From the IMG/VR virus record IMGVR_UViG_3300009597_000018, positions 1-50,161 of that record: a stretch of DNA of 50,161 bases. The stretch is one strand, 5' to 3'. Made by a program: the position numbers and the translations under genes. Shown here piece after piece: positions 33,201 through 39,787 of the stretch. The notes under the pieces were generated by a model. The model did not search any database. It worked only from the letters and a program-made list of their open reading frames with translations, and was not told where the DNA came from. The number at the start of each line of letters is the position of its first letter. Position 1 is the first letter of the stretch. The stretch is from a virus.

Positions 33201-33677
33201 GTGAGTGATCGCGTGCCGATCACAGCGAGAGATCCAGGGGAGCGATTCATCGAGAAGGTCGTTGTCGATGGCGTCGGGTGCTGGCAATGGACGGCGTGCT
33301 TGAACGAGAGCGGGTACGGACAGTTCAGGGTCGGGAGCAGTTCTGACGGGACAGCCGCGATGGTTCTCGCTCACCGTTGGGCGTACGAGCACTACGTTGG
33401 CCCGACGGATGAACCTCTTGACCATCTGTGTCGTGTCCGGTCATGTGTCAATCCGGCCCACCTAGAACCAGTCTCGTTGCGGGAGAACATTATGCGCGGG
33501 GACGGGCCAGCAGCTCGAAACGCGGCCAAGATTGCGTGTATTCACGGCCACCCGCTCTCGGGTGGAAATCTGAGGGTCTACGTCGAGGCGACGGGGGCGA
33601 GAAGGCGGTGCGTGGCATGTCAGCGTGAAACCCAACGAAGATACCGGGCTGCGAGGCGGCGGACGTGTACGGGCTAG
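33201..33677 (+). CDS. HNH homing endonuclease-like protein 2 (158 aa)
   Basis: GTG at 33201 follows GGGGGG; GTG at 33213 is an alternative. The N-terminus has GCWQWTACLNESGYGQF, as in many HNH_3 proteins, then AHRWAYEHYVGPTDEPLDHL, CRVRSCVNPAHLEPVSLREN (catalytic His and N-P-A-H). The C-terminal part carries C-x-H-G-H-P and CVACQRETQRRYRA, a likely zinc site. It overlaps the start of the intein-bearing peptidase gene by 13 bases. It differs enough from the HNH at 8160 to be an independent arrival. Confidence 0.85.
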   Translation: MSDRVPITARDPGERFIEKVVVDGVGCWQWTACLNESGYGQFRVGSSSDGTAAMVLAHRWAYEHYVGPTDEPLDHLCRVRSCVNPAHLEPVSLRENIMRGDGPAARNAAKIACIHGHPLSGGNLRVYVEATGARRRCVACQRETQRRYRAARRRTCTG

Positions 33678-35452
33678 GGTGGGCACCCGACCCGGAGGAC
33701 GACCGTGACGTGAAGTGGCGGTCAGTCGTTCGGGCCGCCCTGCCGCTCCCGGCCCGTTTCATCTTGAAAGGCCGAGGGCCGGTGCTAAACCAGGGCACCA
33801 CCCCGATGTGCTTCCCGGCCGGAACGCTCATCCGGCTTGCTGACGGGACACATCGCGCCATCGACGAGCTTCGCCCGCTTGACCGTGTGATGACGGCTGA
33901 GGGAATGAGCGGCCTCGTCGTGAAGGTTGGAGTGCGATTCCACGACGAGGGGCTTGTGCGGATTCGTCTACGAGGACGGAGCGACGGACTGCGCTGCACC
34001 GCCGAGCACCCGATCCTGACGCATCGAGGGTACGTTCCGGCGGGAGAGCTGAGGCTTCGCGACGAGGTGGCGCTTCCTCGACGGACGTGGCATGAACGTG
34101 ATGACCTGTTCCTTCCCGGCGTCATCGCGACATGGCCGAAGGAGAGTCGGCGCGTCCACCATGCAGGGGGCGTCGCGACGGTTGTGAGCGCACCGCCAAC
34201 GACAGTCAAGCTCGACTTTCGTTTCGGTCGTCTGCTCGGTCTCTATGCGGCAGAGGGGTACGCTCGGAAGACACGCAGTCAGGTGAGTTTCTCGTTCGGC
34301 AAGCACGAGGCAGAGACGCTTGTTCCCGAAACCGTCGAGCTTCTTCGTGACCTGCTTGGAATCGAGGCTCGCGTTCAGCATCGAGCGCACAACGTCGTCA
34401 TCGTGAACGTAGGCGGGAAGCACTGGTGCGAGATGTTCACGGCACTGTGCGGACAGGGTGCGAAGGGGAAGCGCCTCGCGATAGACGGGCCGCCAGAGTT
34501 CAAGCGAGGGTTCTTCTCGGGGTGGATGGACGGGGACGGCTGGAAGCCGTCCAAGAAACCCGACCGGGCACTTCGCCATATCGGGGTGACGATCTCTCAT
34601 TGTCTCGCGCTCGATGCGTGGGCGATCGGGAACGATCTCGGGATCGCGCCGACGCTCGCGTACAGCGACCCGAAGTTGTCCGGGAGCGTCAGGCAGCGTC
34701 GCTACGACCTTACGTTCGCGCCCGAGGCGAAGAACCCCCACAGCCGCCTTACGGATGAAGCTTGCTGGCGGCGAGTCACGGCACTGGAGCACGAGGATTT
34801 CGCCGGATACGTCTACAACCTCGAAGTCGAAGGCGACCACTCCTACGTCGCCGAAGGATTCGGTGTCCACAACTGCGTTGCGTACACGTCCGCGTCGATC
34901 CACCAGCACATGCAGTGGGCCGACCACGGCAAGTTCCTGACGTTCGACCCGGCCGAGCTTTACACGCGGTGCAAGGAACGTGACGGGTTCGCGGGCGAGG
35001 GGACGTTCATCCGGATCGCGATGGCGGTGATGCGCGAGCGCGGCATGTGGGCGCGGAAGTCACGGTATCTGGCCGCCGACGCGGTGTTCCCGATCCAGTC
35101 GTACGTGCGGCTGAGAGCGGCGCAGGAGATCAAGGAGGCGCTCTACACGGTCGGCCCGGTCGCGTTCGGGACGATGGTGGACGAGGGGATCTACAAGCCG
35201 GTGCCGCGTACGGGCAAGGTCGCGGTGTTGCCGCCCCCGGCCCCGTCGAAGAAGATCGGCGGCCACGCGATGTGCGTTGTCGGGTACGACGCAACGGACG
35301 GGCTGCTCCTCAAAAACAGTTGGAATACCTCTTGGGGGACGGGCGGGTACGCGTGGATGGGGTGGGGCTACCTGACGACGTACCCGGCATGGGACGCGTG
35401 GAGAAGCATGGACCTCCCCGACGACGTGCTCGCGGAGATCCTCGGAGGATGA
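33665..35452 (+). CDS. Papain-like (C1A) cysteine peptidase precursor containing an intein
   Basis: The 595-residue precursor encodes a 240-residue peptidase split by a 355-residue intein. Exteins: LGWAPDPEDDRDVKW (typical C1A start), VLNQGTTPM with oxyanion Gln43, then after splicing the nucleophile Cys in CVAYTSASIHQ; catalytic His534 in GGHAMCVVGYD and Asn551 in LLKNSWNTSWGTGGYAW (precursor numbering; 179 and 196 after splicing). No signal peptide is seen. Start GTG 33665 overlaps the HNH gene. Among the lysis genes it could cleave host or wall-linked proteins; substrate unknown. Activity requires intein removal because the nucleophile is the +1 residue. Confidence 0.9.
   Translation: MYGLGWAPDPEDDRDVKWRSVVRAALPLPARFILKGRGPVLNQGTTPMCFPAGTLIRLADGTHRAIDELRPLDRVMTAEGMSGLVVKVGVRFHDEGLVRIRLRGRSDGLRCTAEHPILTHRGYVPAGELRLRDEVALPRRTWHERDDLFLPGVIATWPKESRRVHHAGGVATVVSAPPTTVKLDFRFGRLLGLYAAEGYARKTRSQVSFSFGKHEAETLVPETVELLRDLLGIEARVQHRAHNVVIVNVGGKHWCEMFTALCGQGAKGKRLAIDGPPEFKRGFFSGWMDGDGWKPSKKPDRALRHIGVTISHCLALDAWAIGNDLGIAPTLAYSDPKLSGSVRQRRYDLTFAPEAKNPHSRLTDEACWRRVTALEHEDFAGYVYNLEVEGDHSYVAEGFGVHNCVAYTSASIHQHMQWADHGKFLTFDPAELYTRCKERDGFAGEGTFIRIAMAVMRERGMWARKSRYLAADAVFPIQSYVRLRAAQEIKEALYTVGPVAFGTMVDEGIYKPVPRTGKVAVLPPPAPSKKIGGHAMCVVGYDATDGLLLKNSWNTSWGTGGYAWMGWGYLTTYPAWDAWRSMDLPDDVLAEILGG
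33809..34873 (+). mobile_element. Intein with LAGLIDADG homing endonuclease domain (355 aa)
   Basis: The intein starts at Cys49 (CFPAGTLIRLADG, block A), has TAEHPILTHRGYV (block B, T-x-x-H), two dodecapeptide motifs RLLGLYAAEGY and GFFSGWMDGDG (endonuclease), and ends with YVYNLEVEGDHSYVAEGF (block F) and VHN before a +1 Cys (block G). All splicing residues (Cys1, His, penultimate His, terminal Asn, Cys+1) are present, so it looks class 1 and splicing-competent; both endonuclease acidic residues are kept. Its codon use is a little less GC-rich than the exteins. Confidence 0.93.
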
Positions 35453-35667
35453 GGAGCGTGGGCGTCGCGGACAAGGTCGAGGAGGTCGAGGAGCTTTCCG
35501 AGGAGGAGGCCCTGTGGGGGTTCCGCTTCGACGGGCTTATCCTGTTGGGGTTCTCGACCGACGACGCGGAACGGCTTTGCCACCTGACCGACGTTGTCGC
35601 GCGCGCGCGCGCGCTCACGGAACGCGGCTGCCCGGCCGAGGTTGCGACACGCATCCTTCTGCCGTAG
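35449..35667 (+). CDS. Hypothetical acidic protein (72 aa)
   Basis: ATG at 35449 overlaps the peptidase stop (GGATGAGG). The product opens with an acidic helix (VEEVEELSEEEALWGFRFDG), then LILLGFSTDDAERLCHLTDV and a helix ending in ATRILLP. No membrane segment or motif is seen. It is probably translated with the peptidase; unknown role. Confidence 0.6.
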   Translation: MRSVGVADKVEEVEELSEEEALWGFRFDGLILLGFSTDDAERLCHLTDVVARARALTERGCPAEVATRILLP

Positions 35668-35700
35668 CTGCTAGGGTCACGTCAACCTGACATAGCGGAC

Positions 35701-35806
35701 GCGCACCCGCGTTTCGGTGGTTCCTTCAGCCGAGGCGCTTCGGGGCGGTCATCGGCTGTCTGGCACTTCACCTTCCGCGCGGGTGCGCTCCTTACACGTA
35801 AGGAGG
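35701..35806 (+). promoter_or_regulatory. Structured leader before secreted lysozyme-like gene
   Basis: GCGCACCCGCG (35701-35711) is perfectly complementary to CGCGGGTGCGC (35778-35788), closing a 66-nt interior that holds a further AGCCGA/TCGGCT pairing. CCTTAC-AC-GTAAGG follows, overlapping the AAGGAGG ribosome site. The leader could fold over or present the ribosome site; a regulatory RNA is possible. Confidence 0.5.
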
Positions 35807-35814
35807 ATGCCGTC

Positions 35815-36306
35815 GTGGGGAAAGCACGACTACTGGCCTCGACCTTCGCGCTCGCAATAGTACTCGCGCTCGGGGTGTCGATGTCGGCTTCCGCGCACAC
35901 TGGTGCGGGGATCACGAAGCACGAAGCCGCCGTTACGCTGAAGAACCTCAAGGCGAACGGGTGGGTGTGGCTCGACAAGGACCGCAACTTCCACCGGATC
36001 ACCCGTCTGTCGGCCGCGTATTGGGGCGTGTCGTACGCGTGGATGCACAACTGCGCCCACTCGGAGGGGCTTCAGGGGCACACGATCTTGTGGGCCGACA
36101 ACTACGCCGGGGCCGGAGGGCCGTTCCAGTACTTGGATGGAACTTTCAGCGGGTTCTCGCGTCACGCGTGGGCGGCGATGAAGGCGCGCGGGCTGCGGGT
36201 GCCGGTCGTGTACCGGTCGAAGGGCAGCTTGGTCGGGCAGGCGTTGACGACCGGGTGGGCGTTCCGTAACGGCCTGTCATTTCACTGGTACGGAACCGGA
36301 TGTTGA
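35815..36306 (+). CDS. Secreted lysozyme/transglycosylase-like protein (163 aa)
   Basis: GTG at 35815 follows AAGGAGG with 8-base spacing. A Sec signal peptide is clear: MGKARLLASTFALAIVLALG, then SMSASAHT with a likely cleavage after an Ala near residue 27. The mature part has CAHSEGLQ, with a possible catalytic Glu, then AGAGGPFQYLDGTFSGFSRH, like the E...G-G-x-x-Q-F/Y-x-x-x-T-W/F arrangement of lysozyme-fold transglycosylases, and ends YRSKGSLVGQALTTGWAF. Phage proteins with their own signal peptide can act outside the host wall. Enzyme class is inferred. Confidence 0.65.
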   Translation: MGKARLLASTFALAIVLALGVSMSASAHTGAGITKHEAAVTLKNLKANGWVWLDKDRNFHRITRLSAAYWGVSYAWMHNCAHSEGLQGHTILWADNYAGAGGPFQYLDGTFSGFSRHAWAAMKARGLRVPVVYRSKGSLVGQALTTGWAFRNGLSFHWYGTGC

Positions 36307-36364
36307 GGCGGCACCGTCCCTTCCCCGGAGTAGAGTGTGGGAGGAACCACGAAAGGGGAACAGA

Positions 36365-36892
36365 ATGGGAGTGATTGACGAAACCAAGAGCCGCATCATG
36401 GGGGTCTTCTCCGAGGGCGGCGACATCATCAAGGGTGTCGTCACGGCGGTCGTGGGCATCGTGGGCAACGTCGGGGCGGACACGCTCGGCACGTTCACCA
36501 CGATCGTCCGGGGCGGCGTCGAGGCGGCCGTCGCGGTCGGCGGCAACGCCGTCGCTTCGATCTCCGCGATTGTGCGTACCGCGATCACCGAGGCGGTCGC
36601 TGTCGGGGTCGATACCCTCGAAGCGGTCGAGGCGCTCGTCCGGAACGCGATCACGTCCAGTAGCGAAGCCGGTGGTGACGTGGCGCAGACGACGGTCGAT
36701 GCTGTCCAGGGCGCGGTCGAGGGGGCGGTCTCTGCCGGGGCCGACCGGGATGACGCGGTCGAGGCTGCGGCGAAGGGTGCGATGGAGGCCGCTGCTGAGC
36801 TTTCGCGCGACGCTCGGGGCGAGGTCGAGGGTGCGTTGCTTGGCCTTGTCACCGTCCCGAACGAGCTGCTTGAGCCGAAGGACTCGCTGTAG
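36365..36892 (+). CDS. Ala/Val/Gly-rich amphipathic helical repeat protein (175 aa)
   Basis: ATG at 36365 follows AAAGGGG. Residues ~18-150 repeat a pattern of about 22 residues, V-x-x-x-V-x-G-x-V-x-x-G-A-D-T-L or similar (GGDIIKGVVTAVVGIVGNVG, TAITEAVAVGVDTLEAVEAL, GAVEGAVSAGADRDDAVEAA), predicting long amphipathic helices of the LEA/phasin type. No cysteines. It stands alone between a promoter-like TAGAGT (36331-36336) and an intrinsic terminator, so it may be strongly and separately expressed. Function unknown; membrane or polymer surface coating is a guess. Confidence 0.75.
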   Translation: MGVIDETKSRIMGVFSEGGDIIKGVVTAVVGIVGNVGADTLGTFTTIVRGGVEAAVAVGGNAVASISAIVRTAITEAVAVGVDTLEAVEALVRNAITSSSEAGGDVAQTTVDAVQGAVEGAVSAGADRDDAVEAAAKGAMEAAAELSRDARGEVEGALLGLVTVPNELLEPKDSL

Positions 36893-36912
36893 GGTAAGCT
36901 GCCGGGGAGAGC

Positions 36913-36941
36913 GGCGGACAGAAATGCCCCGCCGTTTCTGT
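36913..36941 (+). other. Alternative stem pairings before terminator
   Basis: GGCGG (36913-36917) pairs with CCGCC (36929-36933), and ACAGAAA (36918-36924) pairs with TTTCTGT (36935-36941). The pairings interleave, so they are probably exclusive alternatives rather than one pseudoknot, as connecting loops are only 0-1 nt. Confidence 0.4.
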
Positions 36942-36956
36942 GCTTCCCTCCTTGTC

Positions 36957-36991
36957 CACGAGAGGCCCGTCACGGCGGGCCTCTCGTGTTT
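36957..36991 (+). terminator. Intrinsic (rho-independent) terminator
   Basis: CACGAGAGGCCCG (36957-36969), loop TCACGG, CGGGCCTCTCGTG (36976-36988), then TTT. The 13-bp perfect stem with following T residues is the clearest terminator in the window and closes the late region. Confidence 0.9.
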
Positions 36992-37092
36992 CAGGCTTCG
37001 TCCACGAACGACACCGAGTTCACGTGCTGGCGACCGACACGGGCTTCGCGTGTCCCCACCGTGATCCTGACGGTGCTTTTCCGCTGGCACAG

Positions 37093-37117
37093 TGCTATCA
37101 TGTGTGTGTGGGGTTGA
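37093..37117 (+). promoter_or_regulatory. Promoter-leader cassette 2
   Basis: TGC (37093-37095) TATCAT (37096-37101), then GTGTGTGTGGGGTTGACC and GGAAGGGGGTGAGG before the ATG at 37139. It opens the early-type gene block after the terminator at 36957. Confidence 0.8.
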
Positions 37118-37138
37118 CCGATGGAAGGGGGTGAGGTT

Positions 37139-37642
37139 ATGGGAACGGTGACCGAGTACGGGTCGCTCCGTGAGAAGATCGCGGCCGAGAAGGTCGCGAA
37201 GATCGCGGAGCAGGCGCGGTGGGCTGAGGCCCTCGCGGCTGTTGCGGAAGAGGCGCTCGCTGCCGGTGAGGCGGCGGTTCCCGCGCCGATGGTGGTCTAC
37301 GAGGCCGAGGGCCTGTCTGACAGGCCGAAGCCGGGCGGGAAGGCGTGGTTCGAGGCCGAGGGTGCTTGCGGGTTCGCTTGGGTGAACATCTGGCCCGAGC
37401 GCGGCGGCGAGACTCGCCGGTTCGTGAACTGGCTGACCGGCCGGACGAAGTCGAAGACGCCTCCGGTGATCGAGGCCAAGGCCGGGAACTACAGCTACGG
37501 GTCTGGCGGCGGTTTCGGGATCTGGTGCCCGATGATGACGCAGTCGATGGCCCGCAAGGAAGCGTGGGCGCGCGCGATGGCTGACGGCCTGAGCGAGATC
37601 GTGCCCGGGCTGAAGGCGAACGCCGGGTCGCGGATGGACTGA
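37139..37642 (+). CDS. Conserved phage protein of unknown function (167 aa)
   Basis: ATG at 37139 follows AAGGGGGTGAGGTT; an ATG at 37121 lies before the ribosome site. The N-terminal ~50 residues are an Ala/Glu helix (EQARWAEALAAVAEEALAAG). The C-terminal block runs CGFAWVNIWPERG, RRFVNWLTG, GGGFGIWCPMMTQSMARKEA: the pattern C/GFAWV ... F-x-x-W-L ... QSM-x-RKEA is one I recall from many phage early proteins with no assigned role. Driven by cassette 2 as a single gene; a GC hairpin follows. Confidence 0.8.
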   Translation: MGTVTEYGSLREKIAAEKVAKIAEQARWAEALAAVAEEALAAGEAAVPAPMVVYEAEGLSDRPKPGGKAWFEAEGACGFAWVNIWPERGGETRRFVNWLTGRTKSKTPPVIEAKAGNYSYGSGGGFGIWCPMMTQSMARKEAWARAMADGLSEIVPGLKANAGSRMD

Positions 37643-37652
37643 GCGGGACGGG

Positions 37653-37676
37653 GGGGGCGGTCGAAGGGCCGCCCCC
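37653..37676 (+). terminator. GC-rich hairpin, possible terminator
   Basis: GGGGGCGG (37653-37660) pairs with CCGCCCCC (37669-37676) with an 8-nt loop; no T-run follows. It sits just before promoter cassette 3. Confidence 0.5.
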
Positions 37677-37681
37677 AAGTG

Positions 37682-37708
37682 TGCTATCATGGCGGGTGTG
37701 GGGTTGAC
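37682..37708 (+). promoter_or_regulatory. Promoter-leader cassette 3
   Basis: TGC (37682-37684) TATCAT (37685-37690), then GGCGGGTGTGGGGTTGACC and GAAGGGGG before the ATG at 37727. The bases AAGTG ahead match those of cassette 1. Confidence 0.8.
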
Positions 37709-37726
37709 CGACGAAGGGGGTGCGCG

Positions 37727-37930
37727 ATGACGACGGTTCTGCTTGACCTTGAGGTCGAGAACCACGGCAGCATCTTCCTGTTGCGGGCGGTGTCCGCGAC
37801 GGGGCGTGAGTGGATCGACGAGCACATCGGGGACGACGCTCCCCGGTTCGGTGGCGCGGTCGCGGTTGAGCACGGGTACATCGTTGCGATCGTTTACGGC
37901 GCGCTCGGTGACGGTTTGGGAGTCGGCTAG
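37727..37930 (+). CDS. Small conserved phage protein (67 aa)
   Basis: ATG at 37727 follows GAAGGGGGTGCGCG. The product contains HGSIFLLRAVSATGREWIDE, then a GGAVAVEHGYIVAIVYGA segment. I recall near-identical small proteins (H-G-S-I-F-L-L ... A-x-x-W-I-x-E ... V-E-H-R/G-Y-I) in very many phage and prophage genomes; none has a known function. First gene of a seven-gene overlapping run. Confidence 0.85.
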   Translation: MTTVLLDLEVENHGSIFLLRAVSATGREWIDEHIGDDAPRFGGAVAVEHGYIVAIVYGALGDGLGVG

Positions 37931-37944
37931 GGCAGGGGGGCGCG

Positions 37945-38163
37945 ATGTTGTACGGGATCAAGCTGAGGGCTTACAAGGGGGAGCTTCCCTCGGTGATCGG
38001 GGAGGTAGCCGCGACGCAGTCCGGGAACCTGATTCTCCGGGTCGGCCGCGTGATCGAGGATGGCGGGTGGGAGCAGACCGAGTACGTCGTCCTGAACCCG
38101 GTCGAGGCGATCAAGCTGGTCGGCGAGATCCGCGAGAAGCTCGGGGTCGGGGTGGAGCCGTGA
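37945..38163 (+). CDS. Hypothetical protein (72 aa)
   Basis: ATG at 37945 follows GGCAGGGGGGCGCG. A compact alternating beta pattern (LYGIKLRAYKGELPSVIGEV, LILRVGRVIEDGG) ends in a helix (PVEAIKLVGEIREKLG). No motif recognised. The TGA overlaps the next GTG at 38160. Confidence 0.65.
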   Translation: MLYGIKLRAYKGELPSVIGEVAATQSGNLILRVGRVIEDGGWEQTEYVVLNPVEAIKLVGEIREKLGVGVEP

Positions 38164-38558
38164 GCGCGGCGGATCTTCCGGCGGTGTCGTTCAAGACGGT
38201 GCAGGAGCGGCTCGGTGGCTTCAACGAGTACCCGGTCGGGTGGGTGGAGATCACCGAGTCCGAGTTCGGGTGGCGGTCGGGCGGGGTCGGCGGCTTCAAC
38301 TGCTACCGGCAGGTCATGTACGACGGGAGGCCGGTGTCGATGCACCTGTTCGTGGGCGCGGACTTCTCCGGGATCGGGTTCATCGTCGAAGAGAGGCCGC
38401 TTGCGGCGCGTGAGGTCGTTGGGGATAGGTACCGGCTCGTGTTCGGGAAGTTCGCCGCGTGCGCCCACGAGTACGCGACGGTTGGGCAGGGCCGGTGCTA
38501 CTGGAAGGGCCGGTGCAAGAAGTGCGGGTACGAGCACGTGGTCGATTCGAGCGACTGA
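38160..38558 (+). CDS. Hypothetical protein with C-terminal zinc-ribbon-like motif (132 aa)
   Basis: GTG at 38160 overlaps the previous TGA. The main body is beta-rich (HLFVGADFSGIGFIVEERPL). The C-terminus has CAHEYATVGQGRCYWKGRCK then KCGYEHVVD: four cysteines and two histidines in 30 residues, suggesting a zinc-binding knuckle. Possibly a nucleic-acid or protein adaptor. No family assigned. Confidence 0.65.
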   Translation: MSAADLPAVSFKTVQERLGGFNEYPVGWVEITESEFGWRSGGVGGFNCYRQVMYDGRPVSMHLFVGADFSGIGFIVEERPLAAREVVGDRYRLVFGKFAACAHEYATVGQGRCYWKGRCKKCGYEHVVDSSD

Positions 38559-38574
38559 GGAGGGGGGGCAAGAA

Positions 38575-38823
38575 GTGGTTGAGAAGAAGCGACGTATCGA
38601 GTACGAGGTGCAAACCGATTGGGACGCCAAGCGCGGCGAAGTGCCTTGGGAATCCGTCACCACGGTGCGCGTGCGGCCCGGCGGCGCGACGGGCGCGGTG
38701 GGCGAGGCTGTCGAGCTTCTCGGAGCGTGGCAGCGCGACTACCCGCACCACAAGTTCCGGGTTGTCCGGCGCGTAGTGGTCACGACGGAGACGGTCGTGG
38801 CCGGGGAGGGGAGCAATGTCTGA
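38575..38823 (+). CDS. Hypothetical protein (82 aa)
   Basis: GTG at 38575 follows GGAGGGGGGGCAAGAA. The product is charged, with VPWESVTTVRVRPGG and a beta hairpin near the end (FRVVRRVVVTTETVVAG). No motif recognised. Its end overlaps the ATG of the next small gene at 38816. Confidence 0.6.
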   Translation: MVEKKRRIEYEVQTDWDAKRGEVPWESVTTVRVRPGGATGAVGEAVELLGAWQRDYPHHKFRVVRRVVVTTETVVAGEGSNV

Positions 38824-38989
38824 GTTGCCGTTCGGGATGACGGACGAGGAGTATGAGCGGCGGATGAAGGCCGCGCGGGCGCGCGCGGAGTGGGAGCTTG
38901 GGTGGAGGTCGTGGGCCGGGGTGATCGTCGGGGCGTTCCTTTACCCGGAGCAGGACACCGATGCGTTGCGAAAGGAGATGGAGGGATGA
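38816..38989 (+). CDS. Small hypothetical protein (57 aa)
   Basis: ATG at 38816 follows GGGGAGGGGAGCA and overlaps the previous gene. The product begins MSELPFGMTDEEYERRMKAA, has a short hydrophobic stretch SWAGVIVGAFLYP and ends ALRKEMEG. The stop overlaps the ATG of the following gene (GGATGACA). Too short to classify; overlap on both sides is the support. Confidence 0.55.
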   Translation: MSELPFGMTDEEYERRMKAARARAEWELGWRSWAGVIVGAFLYPEQDTDALRKEMEG

Positions 38990-39333
38990 CACCGTTTACG
39001 GTTGACAGCGACGACGGCCGAGCGGTCGTCCTGACGTTCACGGACTGGCGGATCGTGGAGGGCGCCTCCGGCGACGCCCGGCTCGCGGTGCTGGTGCGTC
39101 TCGACAACGCCGACGCGGCCGACCTGCTGGCGGCGCTGCGGCACGAGGTCGGCGAGTGGGCGGCCGAGCGCGAGCAGGCCCGCGTCGAGTTCAACGCCGG
39201 GATCGTGCCGCCGATGGCGAGGCCGCCCGAGTGCCCGGAGTGCGACGGCCGCGGATGGGTGTTCTCGCAGGCGTATCGCCCCGAGGTCGGCCAGGACGGG
39301 TGCCCCGAATGCGGCGGCAGGGGGGTGCTATGA
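38986..39333 (+). CDS. Protein with DnaJ-type zinc motif (115 aa)
   Basis: ATG at 38986 follows GGAGATGGAGG. The N-terminal ~75 residues are beta then helix (VVLTFTDWRIVEGASGDARL, AADLLAALRHEVGEWAAERE). The C-terminus carries two CxxCxGxG units, CPECDGRGWVF and CPECGGRG, the zinc module of DnaJ-like proteins. Without a J domain it is not a co-chaperone; such modules occur in small phage adaptors of unknown role. Confidence 0.7.
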   Translation: MTPFTVDSDDGRAVVLTFTDWRIVEGASGDARLAVLVRLDNADAADLLAALRHEVGEWAAEREQARVEFNAGIVPPMARPPECPECDGRGWVFSQAYRPEVGQDGCPECGGRGVL

Positions 39334-39440
39334 CCGTCGCGGAGATCCAGGCGTGGGTCCAGGTGGCCGTGATCGCTGGCGTGGCATTGACCGGCCGGGT
39401 GATCTGGCGGTGCCTGATCCGGTGGCGGCGGGAGAACTGA
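39330..39440 (+). CDS. Tiny membrane protein (36 aa)
   Basis: ATG at 39330 overlaps the previous stop (CTATGACC). The product is one hydrophobic helix (AWVQVAVIAGVALTGRVIWR) with a basic end. It closes the cassette 3 gene run; the 55-bp element begins at the next base. Support is overlap and composition only. Confidence 0.5.
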   Translation: MTVAEIQAWVQVAVIAGVALTGRVIWRCLIRWRREN

Positions 39441-39492
39441 ATGGTTGCCAACCAACCATCAAGCAGTGGTTGAGGCTTGATTGCGAATCAAG
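39441..39492. repeat. 55-bp inverted-repeat element, diverged copy C
   Basis: The left arm ATGGTTGCCAACCAACC (39441-39457) is intact. The 17-nt loop (39458-39474) ends TTGAG. The right arm has changed to a sequence that folds on itself: CTTGATT-GCG-AATCAAG (39476-39492). Promoter cassette 4 follows 14 bases later. Confidence 0.75.
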
Positions 39493-39505
39493 GATCGCGG
39501 CAGTT

Positions 39506-39532
39506 TGCTATCATGTGGGTGTGGGGTTGACG
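39506..39532 (+). promoter_or_regulatory. Promoter-leader cassette 4
   Basis: TGC (39506-39508) TATCAT (39509-39514), then GTGGGTGTGGGGTTGACG and GAAGGAGG before the ATG at 39548. It is the only cassette with a 55-bp element copy directly ahead of it. Confidence 0.8.
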
Positions 39533-39547
39533 AACGAAGGAGGTCTG

Positions 39548-39787
39548 ATGATTGTTCTCGGTAACGGCTACGAGGTCGGTAGCGAGGCTGATGCTGCTTG
39601 CGTCGCCGCGCTCGTCGGTCGTGACCGTCGTGACCACCTCGGCCTGTACGACTTGAACTTCGCGTTTGCGCTAACCGTCAGGAGAGGCGACCCGAACGAT
39701 CCTGAGCACCGGGCGCTCGTCCGTCGTCTCGACGCGCTCATCGACGACGCGCAGGCGCACCGCACCTACGACTACGAGGGGCTGTGA
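39548..39787 (+). CDS. Hypothetical protein (79 aa)
   Basis: ATG at 39548 follows GAAGGAGGTCTG. The product (VLGNGYEVGSEADAACVAAL, FALTVRRGDPNDPEHRALVR) is mixed alpha/beta and acidic at the end (AHRTYDYEGL). No motif recognised. Its TGA overlaps the next ATG at 39787. Confidence 0.65.
   Translation: MIVLGNGYEVGSEADAACVAALVGRDRRDHLGLYDLNFAFALTVRRGDPNDPEHRALVRRLDALIDDAQAHRTYDYEGL

Noticed and set aside
35807-35860. Short frame from ATG 35807 overlapping the secreted protein start
   Set aside because: It is 17 codons, begins directly after the ribosome site with too little spacing and shows no conserved feature; a leader-peptide role cannot be supported.
36913-36941. H-type pseudoknot
   Set aside because: The two stems interleave, but connecting loops of 0 and 1 nt cannot span the helices, so they are listed as alternative pairings.
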